A model generated the notes under the pieces. The model was not told where the DNA came from. It made no database searches and worked only from the letters and a program-made list of their open reading frames with translations. Below are positions 33,384 to 42,210 of a DNA stretch of 64,000 nucleotides, piece by piece. The stretch is from Pedobacter aquatilis (GTDB lineage Bacteria > Bacteroidota > Bacteroidia > Sphingobacteriales > Sphingobacteriaceae): NCBI RefSeq assembly GCF_030409415.1, contig NZ_JAUFPW010000034.1:62001-126000 (forward strand), given 5' to 3'. The first letter of the stretch is position 1. Every line of letters begins with the position of its first letter. The position numbers and the translations under genes were made by a program.

Positions 33384-34793
33384 ATGAACTTTACCAAAAT
33401 AAATTCGACCATTTTAGAGGAAATTAAATCGGCCATTGGAGCTGAAAAGGTTTTTACTGATGCCGAAAGTTTAGCTAATTATAGTCACGATGAAACGGAA
33501 GATTTGCGTTATCAGCCCGAAGTTGTGGTTAAGCCAACATCGCCAGAAGATATTTCTGCCTTATTAAAAATTTGTAACACGCATCATGTTCCGGTTACTC
33601 CTCGTGGCGGTGGAACGGGTTTAAGTGGTGCAGCTTTGCCAATTTTTGGTGGTGTTTCTTTATCAATGGAAAAATTTAAATCAATTATAGATATTGATAC
33701 CGAAAACTTACAAGCAACTGTTGAACCTGGTGTAATTACCGAAGAATTTATCAACGCTGTTGCCGAAAAAGGATTGCTTTATCCAGTCGACCCAAGCAGT
33801 AAAGGTTCTTGTTTTATTGGAGGTAACGTTGCGCATGGCTCTGGTGGCCCAAGAGTTGTAAAATATGGTACAATCCGCGAATATATTTTAAATCTTGAAG
33901 TGGTTTTACCTAATGGCGATATCATCTGGACAGGTGCAAATACGCTAAAATATGCCTCTGGTTATAATTTAACGCAGTTGATGATTGGCTCGGAGGGAAC
34001 TTTAGGTGTAGTAACAAAAATTGTTACTAAGCTTTTACCAAAACCAACGCAATCGGTTTTAATGATGGGTTCTTTTGCTACAAACGAAGATGCTTGTGCT
34101 GCTGTTTCAGCGATTTTTAGGGCTGGCGTTACGCCATCGGCTTTAGAATTTATGGAACGAAAAGGAGTGGAGTGGGTAATTAAATATGATGATATTAAAT
34201 TCGACTTGAAAGATAATGTTGCTGCCTTATTAATGATTGAATTTGACGGTGATGATCTAGATGATATTTTTAAAAATTGCGAAAAAACAAACATCGTTTT
34301 AGAGGAACATAATTGTACTGATGTGCTCTTTGCAGATACAGCAGCACAAAAAGAGGAACTTTGGCGTATGCGTAGAACCATGGCCGAATCTGTAAAATCT
34401 AATTCTGTTTATAAGGAAGAAGATACGGTTGTACCTCGTGCGGCTTTGCCTAAATTGGTAAATGGCATTAAGGAAATCGGCGCTAAATACGGTTTTGAAA
34501 GTGTTTGTTATGGTCATGCTGGCGATGGAAACTTGCATGTTAACATTATAAAAGCTGGAATGAGCGATGAAGATTGGAAAGATAAACTTAAATTCGGAAT
34601 TGCTGAAATATTTGAATTAACTACAGCTTTGGGTGGTACATTATCTGGTGAGCATGGTATCGGGTTGGTTCAAAAGGAGTATATGCCGATAAAATATTCT
34701 GAAATCCATTTGAATTTAATGCGTGGAATTAAACAAGTTTTTGACCCGAATGGAATTTTAAATCCTGGGAAAATTATGCCAGATAAAGTATAG
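33384..34793 (+). CDS. FAD-linked oxidase, GlcD / D-lactate dehydrogenase type
   Basis: A 469-residue flavoprotein. The N-terminal PCMH/VAO FAD-binding domain carries PVTPRGGGTGLSGAA and GGNVAHGSGG. The C-terminal oxidase domain ends with the conserved GTLSGEHGIG segment, whose histidine takes part in catalysis, and FDPNGILNPGKI. It oxidises a 2-hydroxy acid such as glycolate or D-lactate. No iron-sulfur subunit gene is near, which favours a stand-alone dehydrogenase. Substrate is not determinable. A gene-free gap of 501 bp follows. Confidence 0.9.
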   Translation: MNFTKINSTILEEIKSAIGAEKVFTDAESLANYSHDETEDLRYQPEVVVKPTSPEDISALLKICNTHHVPVTPRGGGTGLSGAALPIFGGVSLSMEKFKSIIDIDTENLQATVEPGVITEEFINAVAEKGLLYPVDPSSKGSCFIGGNVAHGSGGPRVVKYGTIREYILNLEVVLPNGDIIWTGANTLKYASGYNLTQLMIGSEGTLGVVTKIVTKLLPKPTQSVLMMGSFATNEDACAAVSAIFRAGVTPSALEFMERKGVEWVIKYDDIKFDLKDNVAALLMIEFDGDDLDDIFKNCEKTNIVLEEHNCTDVLFADTAAQKEELWRMRRTMAESVKSNSVYKEEDTVVPRAALPKLVNGIKEIGAKYGFESVCYGHAGDGNLHVNIIKAGMSDEDWKDKLKFGIAEIFELTTALGGTLSGEHGIGLVQKEYMPIKYSEIHLNLMRGIKQVFDPNGILNPGKIMPDKV

Positions 34794-34870
34794 TTTTTGG
34801 CTTACTTGAATTATAAGGTTTTGGAAATGTAAGCTTCGGTCTTCGTGGCACTTGCAGTCCCGCTATACGC

Positions 34871-35240
34871 TTTATCCCGATGAAAAATCGGGATGTTCGC
34901 TGCTATCGGGTTTATTAACAAAGGGTTTTGGTTAATAAAGCAGTTTACAATGAAGGGATTAGCAAGCCTTAAATCTATGCTTTAATACAAATGCTTTGCA
35001 TTTAATTTTCATTGGTATTAACGCCTGCTTTTCAATTCATTGCCGTTGGTTTTAACCAACGGTAAAAATAAAATTAAAGAATTATGTTAGAACGCCCTGC
35101 AACTGTAAATAGTTGTACTAACTGAGCCATCTAAACGGGATTGCAGCGGTATCCTTTTAAAATTACCGATACTTTGTTTCACAGTACGGCAGAAGTATTT
35201 TAAAAGATTTAGCGCAAAGCCCGAATAACTATAATTTTTG
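34871..35240. repeat. Gene-free region with dispersed repeats and hairpins
   Basis: The 501-bp gap (34794-35294) holds no convincing gene. It contains ATCCCGAT-N5-ATCGGGAT (34874-34894), a 20-bp palindrome of family A type at 35043-35062 (CCGTTGGTT-TT-AACCAACGG) and a stretch near 35140-35230 with GGGATTGCAGCGG and a long imperfect stem (CCTTTTAAAA... with ...TTTTAAAAG). The pattern matches the composite intergenic repeats common in Sphingobacteriaceae. Confidence 0.6.
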
Positions 35241-35294
35241 TAGAAATTTGCTTTTCGAATAATTTAAAACGATAGTTTTTATTTTAGAGAACAA

Positions 35295-35777
35295 TTACAA
35301 TTGCTCAAATCCAACCATTTTTTGCTTCTCCGCTTCTGGAATTGCTGTTGGTCTTTTTGTTGTATAATCTATGGCAATACAAACCGTTTTGCCTTTGCTG
35401 CAAATGACTTCTTCTGCACCTTTGATTTTTACAATTTGATAATCTAAATCAAAGCTGGTTTCGCCAATTCTTGAGGTTTTTACATGAATGGCAATTTTAT
35501 CGTTCATTAGTATGGGTTGAATATAATCTATTTCGGCATGGGCGATTACAATTCCAGTTTTTTTCCAATCCCATTTTATAATTTCCTCCCAATACTTTGT
35601 TCGGGCAATTTCCAAATAGGTAAAATATACCGAATTGTTAACATGGCCCATCATATCGAAGTCTACAAAGCGCAGGTGAATATTCGTTTTATAATTGAAT
35701 TTGTCTGAAAAACGCTGTATTTCTGTCAATTTGTCTTTTGATTTGGATTTATTTTGCCAAAATGTCTTAAAAATCAT
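35295..35777 (-). CDS. Acyl-CoA thioesterase (4HBT hot-dog family)
   Basis: A 160-residue hot-dog fold protein with the conserved FVDFDMMGHVNNSVYFTYLEIAR segment (about residues 38-60); its Asp and Asn match the catalytic region of YbgC/FadM-like thioesterases. It hydrolyses acyl-CoA thioesters, with substrate unknown. The frame is open to 35882, but that would run over the start of the divergent hsp20 gene. The ATG at 35777 leaves a 67-bp promoter gap and is preferred. Confidence 0.87.
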   Translation of the reverse strand: MIFKTFWQNKSKSKDKLTEIQRFSDKFNYKTNIHLRFVDFDMMGHVNNSVYFTYLEIARTKYWEEIIKWDWKKTGIVIAHAEIDYIQPILMNDKIAIHVKTSRIGETSFDLDYQIVKIKGAEEVICSKGKTVCIAIDYTTKRPTAIPEAEKQKMVGFEQL

Positions 35778-35844
35778 GGATATTCGGTTTGGTATGTAAG
35801 TTGAATAATGGTTTATATCAATTAAAAAAATAAAAATTAGAGAT

Positions 35845-36279
35845 ATGACACTTGTAAATTTTAACAACAGAACCCGCAACACAGCTCCTTACTTTAACAA
35901 TGTTTTCGATTCATTGTTTAGCGATGCAGTAACTAAAAATAAAATGGTTGATAAATCGCCGAACGTAAATATTTTCGAAAATGAAACTGCTTATGTTATT
36001 GAGTTAGCTGCGCCAGGTTTAAAGAAAGAAGATTTTCAAATTAATTTAAAAAAAGACACACTTTCTGTTTGGGCAGAAGTTAAGAAAGACGATACCCAAA
36101 CAGCAAAAGATTTTACACGTAAAGAATTCGATTACAGCTCATTCGCAAGGTCGTTTAATTTACCAGATACAGCTGATGCTGAGAAAATTACCGCCGAATA
36201 TAAAGACGGTATTTTGAACATTACCATCAGCAAAAAAGACGATACAAAATCTCAACATAAAGAAATTGTAGTATCGTAA
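35845..36279 (+). CDS. Hsp20 / alpha-crystallin family small heat-shock protein
   Basis: A 144-residue chaperone with a short N-terminal arm (NVFDSLFSD), an alpha-crystallin domain from about residue 35 (VNIFENETAYVIELAAPGLKK..., AEYKDGILNITISK) and a short C-terminal tail. Small heat-shock proteins hold unfolded proteins for refolding. It is divergent from a thioesterase gene and is followed by a clear terminator. Length and motifs are normal. Confidence 0.94.
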   Translation: MTLVNFNNRTRNTAPYFNNVFDSLFSDAVTKNKMVDKSPNVNIFENETAYVIELAAPGLKKEDFQINLKKDTLSVWAEVKKDDTQTAKDFTRKEFDYSSFARSFNLPDTADAEKITAEYKDGILNITISKKDDTKSQHKEIVVS

Positions 36280-36332
36280 TAAAGAGTTTCTCGAGAGAGG
36301 ATTTCATAATAGTTTAGGTTTAGGTTTTATAG

Positions 36333-36367
36333 GGTTAGCATCGGATGGTGCTAACCTTATTTTGTTT
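36333..36367 (+). terminator. Intrinsic terminator after hsp20
   Basis: GGTTAGCA-N8-TGCTAACC (36333-36356) forms an 8-bp stem, followed by TTATTTTGTTT. Confidence 0.8.
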
Positions 36368-36450
36368 TTAGTTAATTGGTTCATTTGTTATTGGTTAATT
36401 GGTGTGTAAAAGTTAAACTAATTTCCAAATAAACTAATGAACCATTTTTG

Positions 36451-36458
36451 TACTTTTG
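36451..36458 (+). promoter_or_regulatory. -7 box (TACTTTTG) immediately before a start codon
   Basis: Matches TAnnTTTG and lies only four bases before the ATG at 36463. If used, transcription would start at or near the start codon, giving a leaderless or almost leaderless mRNA. Confidence 0.5.
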
Positions 36459-36462
36459 CGGC

Positions 36463-37779
36463 ATGGTAAGAGAAATTCTGGATACTAAACGCAAAGCATT
36501 AAAGATTAACCTTGACCCAAGAATTTACGGCACATTTGCCGAGATAGGAGCAGGCCAAGAAGTTTCGAGAAACTTTTTTAATGCCGGTGCAGCATCTGGA
36601 ACTGTAGCCAAAACCATGTCGGCTTATGATATGACTTTTAGCGATGCCATTTATGGAGCAGAGTCAAATGGGCGTTATGTTTCTCAAAACCGACTTATAC
36701 AAATGTTAGACCATGAATTTGGTTTATTAAATGAGCGTTTATCTGGAGAAAAGTATGAAAGCAGAACATTTTTTGCATTTGCGGATACAGTAACAACCTT
36801 AAATTACAAACGTACAAACGAACCACATGGCTGGATTGGGATTCGTTTCCAAGATGAACCAGGAGGTTTACCAAATGAAATATTTTTCCATGTTCGGTTG
36901 CTTGATACCGATGTAAATATGCAACAAAGAGTTTTGGGGATTATTGGTGTAAATTTAGTTTACGCTGCATTTTATCACCATCACGAACCTAAAATAATGG
37001 TTGAATCTTTGGCTGATAATTTAACCATCGGCTCTGTTGAAATTGATTTAATTTCAGTTAAAGGTCCGGCTTTTCCTGAGGTAGATAATATTCTGCTTAA
37101 TCTTTATATGATTATGAAGGATTTTTCTGCGGCAGCAATTTTTGATGCCGATGCACATCCTCGCCAGGCTAAAGATTTATTGTATAAAAAGGATATTATG
37201 ATTTTGAGAACCAAATTTGGTCAGAAATCATTGCCAAACTTTAGCTTATTTAATAAAGCAACCGACCAATTTAAGCGCACAAACCAAGTTGAGGATAGTA
37301 ATTTGGCTGTTATGATTGAGGTTTTATTAACCAATGTTTTAACAGATGACCAGGAAACGCCTGATGATATTGATTTAGAGTCTGTTGCGAAAAGAGCACA
37401 AGAAATGTGCGATACCGGAAACATCGTTATTGTATCAAACTTTACTCGTCATAACCGTTTGGCTAAATATTTGGCTCGTTGTAAACCAAAAAGCGTTGGC
37501 TTGGCAACAAATATTAATAACTTAAAGTTCGTCTTCAATTCTACAAATTTTAAGGGCGAAAATTATTCGGGTCAATTGTTAAGCTACGTAAATGATATGT
37601 TTAACACTAACGTACGTTTATTTGCTTATCCGTTTTTAGATAAAAAGACGAATCAGGTAATTACTACAGCGAATATGCCTGTTACACCAGAAGCAAAACC
37701 TTTATTCGATTTCTTATTGGTTAACAGTTATATTACCGATATTGAAGACTACGCAGAGAACGAAGTTAAAACCGTATAG
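36463..37779 (+). CDS. Conserved protein of unknown function, 438 residues
   Basis: A soluble protein, no signal peptide or membrane span. Its N-terminus (KINLDPRIYGTFAEIGAGQEVSRNFF) and segments such as GTVAKTMSAYDMTFSDAIYG are highly conserved in a widespread bacterial family. Databases often attach the name of nicotinate-nucleotide adenylyltransferase or TonB-dependent receptor to it; I see neither the HxGH nucleotidyl-transferase motif nor a signal peptide or barrel, so those names look wrong. A second half includes MCDTGNIVIVSNF and a CKPKSVGLATN segment. The ATG at 36463 is preferred over TTG at 36448. Function unknown. Confidence 0.8.
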   Translation: MVREILDTKRKALKINLDPRIYGTFAEIGAGQEVSRNFFNAGAASGTVAKTMSAYDMTFSDAIYGAESNGRYVSQNRLIQMLDHEFGLLNERLSGEKYESRTFFAFADTVTTLNYKRTNEPHGWIGIRFQDEPGGLPNEIFFHVRLLDTDVNMQQRVLGIIGVNLVYAAFYHHHEPKIMVESLADNLTIGSVEIDLISVKGPAFPEVDNILLNLYMIMKDFSAAAIFDADAHPRQAKDLLYKKDIMILRTKFGQKSLPNFSLFNKATDQFKRTNQVEDSNLAVMIEVLLTNVLTDDQETPDDIDLESVAKRAQEMCDTGNIVIVSNFTRHNRLAKYLARCKPKSVGLATNINNLKFVFNSTNFKGENYSGQLLSYVNDMFNTNVRLFAYPFLDKKTNQVITTANMPVTPEAKPLFDFLLVNSYITDIEDYAENEVKTV

Positions 37780-37787
37780 ATATAATT

Positions 37788-37976
37788 TTAATGTTTAACA
37801 TCTGCAGGTGCATTAGTTAAACTATCTGCAGTACTATCTGTAGATAATGAATCGGTAACCTTTGTGGTATCAGTATATTTATACAAGCTATCAGCATTCT
37901 TCTCATCAGCTTTATTACTGTTGCATCCAGTTGCTATAATTGCAAGAACCGATAATATTAAAAGTGGCTTTTTCAT
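37788..37976 (-). CDS. Small lipoprotein, 62 residues
   Basis: A lipobox signal peptide (MKKPLLILSVLAIIATGC) followed by a short Asp/Ser/Thr/Asn-rich tail with no recognisable domain. The tail looks unstructured. It converges with the unknown 438-residue protein gene, nine bases apart. Possibly a surface-exposed or periplasmic filler lipoprotein; role unknown. Confidence 0.7.
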   Translation of the reverse strand: MKKPLLILSVLAIIATGCNSNKADEKNADSLYKYTDTTKVTDSLSTDSTADSLTNAPADVKH

Positions 37977-38084
37977 AGTTTAAATTTTATCTATCTTAAT
38001 AAGTAATTAAAAGGCTTATTGTTTTAATAAACTTAAAATGAATATATCTATTCGAATTAATATAGTTATGAGATGGATAAATTA

Positions 38085-39503
38085 TTAATGTACAATTCTC
38101 TTAAGCATGCCCCGAAAAATAAAATAATGGAATGGTAGCATGGCTATCCAGTATAATCTTCCTGCTATTCCTAGCGGACGAAACGTAGCGGTTTGGTGAA
38201 CGATACCTTTTTCATCTATACAAAATTCTAACCATGCTTCGCCAGGAAGCTTCATTTCCGCATAAAGTAAAAGCCTTTTTTGTTCTTTAGATGATAAGAT
38301 AACTCGCCAAAAATCAAGAGCGTCACCAGGTGAAGTTTGCTGAGCATTTTTACGACCTCGCTTTAGTCCAACGCCACCAAAAAGTTTGTCAAGAAATCCT
38401 CTAAATCCCCAAAGCCAATCTCCGTAATACCAACCATTTTTACCTCCAATAGAAAATATTCTCTCAAGTGCTTCTTCTGGATTATCAGTTTTCATTTTTT
38501 GTTTATCCAATAAAACACCAAATTTTGGTATTTCAATATGTTTGGATAAACCATTTTGAAAAATACTGCTTCCTGAAGAATCATTCCAACTTGATAAAAC
38601 AAGATTCTGCTCAATTTTTTCAAATGCCATATCTATAGCTTTAGTGTATGGAATTAAATGAATATTTAGCTTTTGAAACAAATCATTTTCTTTTGGTATC
38701 ACATCAATTTTCATGCTATCGACTAAGTTTTTGGCTAAATCGTAAGATGTAGACGTTACAAAGTAAAGCCAATAAGAAGATAGCTTTGGCGTAAAAACGG
38801 GCACAATAATAATTTTTCTTTTAAGCTTTCTTACTTCAGCAAATTGTTCTAGCATTTGCTTATAGCTCAATAGATTAGGGCCATAAATATCAAAATGCTT
38901 ATTATATGTATCTGTTTTACAAATTACTCCAGTAAGAAATTCTATAACGTTCCTCACTGCTATAGGTTGGCATTTGGTTTTAAGCCATTTTGGAGCAACC
39001 ATTATGGGGAGTTTCTCTACTAAATCTCTTATTATTTCAAAGGAAGCGCTACCCGAACCGATAATAATGCCTGCCCGAAGAACTGTGGTAGAAACTTTTC
39101 CCTTCCTTAATCTTTCTTCAACTGCCTTCCTACTTTTTAGATGATTACTAAGTTCTTTTTCGTTAATAATTCCAGATAAATAAATAAGTTGTTTTGCTTC
39201 AGTTTTATCTAAATAATTAGTGAAGTTGTCAGCAGATTTGAGCTCAGTTTTGCTAAAATCTCCTTGGGTACTCATAGAATGAACTAAATAATAAGCAATA
39301 TCAATGTCCTTGGGTAAGAGTTGCATGGTATCACTTTTAATCAGATTTGCCTCAATAATCTCTATCTTGGCATCTTTAAAAGCCCTAATATCAATTCTGG
39401 CCTTATCTCGAACAACGCAAACTACCTCATGCCCCAATTCAATTAATGCGGGTAACAGCCTTTTACCAATATATCCGGTCGCACCAGTAAGCAAGATTTT
39501 CAT
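38085..39503 (-). CDS. NAD(P)-binding SDR-like protein fused to DUF2867 domain
   Basis: A 472-residue protein. The N-terminal Rossmann domain starts LLTGATGYIGKRLLPAL, the nucleotide-binding motif of atypical/extended SDR proteins (NmrA-like). The C-terminal part (about residues 320-472) with GGKNGWYYGDWLWGFRG, GDALDFWRV and PLGIAGRLYWIAMLPFH fits DUF2867, seen with SDR domains in Bacteroidota and Actinobacteria. The substrate is unknown. The typical YxxxK catalytic pair is not clear, so it may be a nucleotide-sensing or atypical reductase. No operon partner is seen. Confidence 0.82.
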   Translation of the reverse strand: MKILLTGATGYIGKRLLPALIELGHEVVCVVRDKARIDIRAFKDAKIEIIEANLIKSDTMQLLPKDIDIAYYLVHSMSTQGDFSKTELKSADNFTNYLDKTEAKQLIYLSGIINEKELSNHLKSRKAVEERLRKGKVSTTVLRAGIIIGSGSASFEIIRDLVEKLPIMVAPKWLKTKCQPIAVRNVIEFLTGVICKTDTYNKHFDIYGPNLLSYKQMLEQFAEVRKLKRKIIIVPVFTPKLSSYWLYFVTSTSYDLAKNLVDSMKIDVIPKENDLFQKLNIHLIPYTKAIDMAFEKIEQNLVLSSWNDSSGSSIFQNGLSKHIEIPKFGVLLDKQKMKTDNPEEALERIFSIGGKNGWYYGDWLWGFRGFLDKLFGGVGLKRGRKNAQQTSPGDALDFWRVILSSKEQKRLLLYAEMKLPGEAWLEFCIDEKGIVHQTATFRPLGIAGRLYWIAMLPFHYFIFRGMLKRIVH

Positions 39504-39755
39504 TATTGTTTAACAAATATTCGCTTCAATTGTTATGTTTCTAGAAAGAAGAGTATAAGCTATTTATCCTTATGAAATAGTGAGATATGCAATTCACTTT
39601 AGTATAAGGCAAAAAAATTAATGTCTGCTCTGCGAAACTTTTTAATTATGAAATCAATTGCATTTTAATTTCAATCATTGTATGATTTTATAGCTAACCG
39701 AAAATGTAGTTCCCTTGGTTTCTTACATTAAATAAAGCGTAAAATGTTTGGAGGC

Positions 39756-41288
39756 CTATTTACTCAAAGGAAGTGAGAAATAAAATATTGAACCCTTTCC
39801 AATTTCACTTTCAACTTTTAATGTTGATTTGTGCAGTTTTAAAATGGTTGATGAAAGATATAGTCCTATGCCGAAACCAGAAATAAATTTTGTTTGTTCA
39901 TTCTCAACCCTGAAAAATTTCTGAAACATATTTTTTTGATCCTCCAAAGCAATGCCCATTCCGTTATCTTTTACCTTAACCACAGCTTTCTGATCAATTA
40001 AAGTACAGGAAATATTTATTTCACCACCAATTGGAGAATATTTTTGTGCATTACTAATTAAGTTGGTTAGTACAAGCATAATTTTTTCCTCATCACCATG
40101 AACAATCACAGACGATATACCATCATAAATAACTGTATGTTTATGGCTTGTAATACCAGCATCTTCAATACAATCCGCAATGAGTTTTGCAATATCAAAC
40201 TGTGCTTGCTTTATACTTATTTGCCCTTCTTCAAAACGCGAAATATTTAAAAAATCGCGAATTAAATGTTCCATTTTCTTTGTTTGTACATCAGCTTTTG
40301 TTAAAGCTTTTAAGGTAAAATCAGCATCGTTCGATTTTAACAAAGCCATTTGAAGATACGACTTTAATGAGGTTAGAGGCGTTTTAAGCTCATGACTTAC
40401 AAAGCTAACAAACTCATTTTTCTTCTTCTCTACAAGGCTTTTTTCAGTAATATCTCGTGCTATTTTTGAAAGGCCAATAATATTTCCTTCCAAATCTTTT
40501 ACAGGAGAAATTGTTAATGATACACTAATTAAAGTCCCATCCTTCCGAAGTCTTTCTGTTTCAAAATGCTCAACACGAATACCTTCTCTAAGTTGAGCTA
40601 AAATTTTTGGTTCTTCATCAAGTCTATCATTAGGGATTAGTTTTAGAATTGATTCTCCAATCATTTCTGAGGCAGAATAACCAAAAATACGAGTTGCAGC
40701 TTCGTTCCAACTTGTAACTATACTATTAAAATCTTTACTTATAATTGCATCATCAGAAGATTCAACAATTGCAGCTAAACGTTGACTTACTGATTCGGCT
40801 ATCTTTTCATTCGTGATATCATGCACAATTTTCGATAAACCAATTAGCTTTCCCCAAGAATCATAAATGGGAGAGATAGTTAAAGAAACATCAACAAATG
40901 TTCCATCTTTTCTTAAACGCTGGGTTTGAAAGTGATCGATAAGCTTTCCACTTTTTAACTTTTCTAGAAATTTAGTTTCTTGATCTTGAAGGTGTTCGGG
41001 AATAAGTTTTAATATCGATTCGCCAATCATTTCATCTTCGGTATAGCCAAAAATTCTTGATGCGGCATTATTCCAACTAGTGATAACGCTATTAAGATTT
41101 TTACTAATAATTCCATCATCAGTAGATTCTATGATCGAATTTAAAATAGCGCTACGCTCTTCTGCCTTCTTCAGCGCATCATTTAATCTCTTAAGCTCAT
41201 AGTTACTTAACCTTAGCTCAAGTTCTTGTTGCTGATACGCCCGAATTTTATCAATAATCTCCTTACTCTCTTGCATTCTATACTTCAT
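39756..41288 (-). CDS. Soluble PAS-PAS sensor histidine kinase
   Basis: A 510-residue kinase with no membrane span: a coiled-coil start (about 1-45), two PAS domains (about 45-165 and 170-290), HisKA with FVSHELKTPLTSLKSYLQ (about 300) and HATPase_c with NLISNAQKYSP and GFGIGLYLSS. The two PAS units are close copies, sharing TSWN-AA-RIFGY and MIGESILKLIP, so an internal duplication is likely. It probably senses a cytoplasmic cue such as redox state or a small molecule. The gene next in the same direction, 112 bp upstream, is the response regulator of the PUL, but a functional link is not shown. ATG at 41276 is an alternative start. Confidence 0.92.
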   Translation of the reverse strand: MKYRMQESKEIIDKIRAYQQQELELRLSNYELKRLNDALKKAEERSAILNSIIESTDDGIISKNLNSVITSWNNAASRIFGYTEDEMIGESILKLIPEHLQDQETKFLEKLKSGKLIDHFQTQRLRKDGTFVDVSLTISPIYDSWGKLIGLSKIVHDITNEKIAESVSQRLAAIVESSDDAIISKDFNSIVTSWNEAATRIFGYSASEMIGESILKLIPNDRLDEEPKILAQLREGIRVEHFETERLRKDGTLISVSLTISPVKDLEGNIIGLSKIARDITEKSLVEKKKNEFVSFVSHELKTPLTSLKSYLQMALLKSNDADFTLKALTKADVQTKKMEHLIRDFLNISRFEEGQISIKQAQFDIAKLIADCIEDAGITSHKHTVIYDGISSVIVHGDEEKIMLVLTNLISNAQKYSPIGGEINISCTLIDQKAVVKVKDNGMGIALEDQKNMFQKFFRVENEQTKFISGFGIGLYLSSTILKLHKSTLKVESEIGKGSIFYFSLPLSK

Positions 41289-41400
41289 GAATTAGTATGG
41301 AAATATAATTATATCTTTATTAAGTTAAGCAAATGGTTCGTAATTATTTTAAGAGAAGGAAAATAGCAAATATTTACCAATAAGGAACAGTTTGCTGTGA

Positions 41401-42210
41401 TTATCGCTGTTTTGATTGTGTATATTCGGTAGGAGACATACCAAATTGTTTTGAAAAGCTACGACTAAAATGTTTATGAGAATTATAACCAACCATTTGA
41501 GAAATTTCATAAATTTTCAGTTCTCCATCATTTAATAATTCTGCTGCTTTTTTTAATCTGGTTATATTAATAAGCTCAATTCCACTTAAGTTTGAGATAG
41601 ATTTTATTTTTCGATAGAGTGTTGGGCGGCTCATATTCATATTATCGGCCAAATAATCTACTCCAAGTTCGGCATCATCAATTCTTTGATTTATTAAATT
41701 TTGAAGTTTTTCTAAAAATAACTCATCGCTTTTAGAATGCGCCATGCTATTAATGTGTATAAGCGGCGAACTGGCAAAATATGCTTTTATTTTATCTCTG
41801 TTTTTAAGTAATGATGAAACTTGGACTTGTAAAAAATCGGTGTTAAAAGGCTTTTCTACATAAGCATCGGCGCCAACTTCCAAACCATCTATAGTTGCTT
41901 GTAAGCCAGTTTTTGCGGTTAGTAAAATTACCGGAATGTGGCTGTATTCAAAGTTCGATTTAATTTTTTCGCATAGCTGATATCCGTCCATTTCTGGCAT
42001 CATTACATCACTAATAACAAGCTGCACAATCTCTTGATTTAAAATTTTGAGTGCTTTTAAACCGTTACAAGCTGTTAAAACCTTATATTTTTCACTTAAA
42101 ACATCGGCAACATATTCTAAGATATCCTCCTCATCATCAACCAATAAAATAACAAATTTATGTTTCAAATTTTGTCGGATAGTTGCTTCAACTATAATCT
42201 TTTCTTCCAT
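41401..42210 (-). CDS. Response regulator with AraC-type DNA-binding domain (C-terminal part of a split hybrid regulator)
   Basis: A 269-residue protein: receiver domain (about residues 18-135, phospho-acceptor Asp in LVISDVMMPEMDG) and an AraC-type helix-turn-helix pair (about 165-265, with LADNMNMSRPTLYRKIK and a GYNSHKHFSRSFSKQFGMSP block). These are exactly the domains missing from the C-terminus of the neighbouring sensor gene, which it overlaps by 19 bases in another frame. It likely activates the PUL next door. An ATG preceded by AAAGGGAAA could also allow its own translation. A -1 shift at 42216-42222 would join it to the sensor. Confidence 0.92.
   Translation of the reverse strand: MEEKIIVEATIRQNLKHKFVILLVDDEEDILEYVADVLSEKYKVLTACNGLKALKILNQEIVQLVISDVMMPEMDGYQLCEKIKSNFEYSHIPVILLTAKTGLQATIDGLEVGADAYVEKPFNTDFLQVQVSSLLKNRDKIKAYFASSPLIHINSMAHSKSDELFLEKLQNLINQRIDDAELGVDYLADNMNMSRPTLYRKIKSISNLSGIELINITRLKKAAELLNDGELKIYEISQMVGYNSHKHFSRSFSKQFGMSPTEYTQSKQR

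Noticed and set aside
35778..35882. Longer N-terminus for the thioesterase starting at 35882
   Set aside because: It would overlap the start of the divergent hsp20 gene and adds a hydrophobic stretch not seen in the family.
36448..36462. TTG start at 36448 for the 438-residue protein
   Set aside because: These codons overlap the -7 promoter box; the ATG at 36463 begins the conserved N-terminus.
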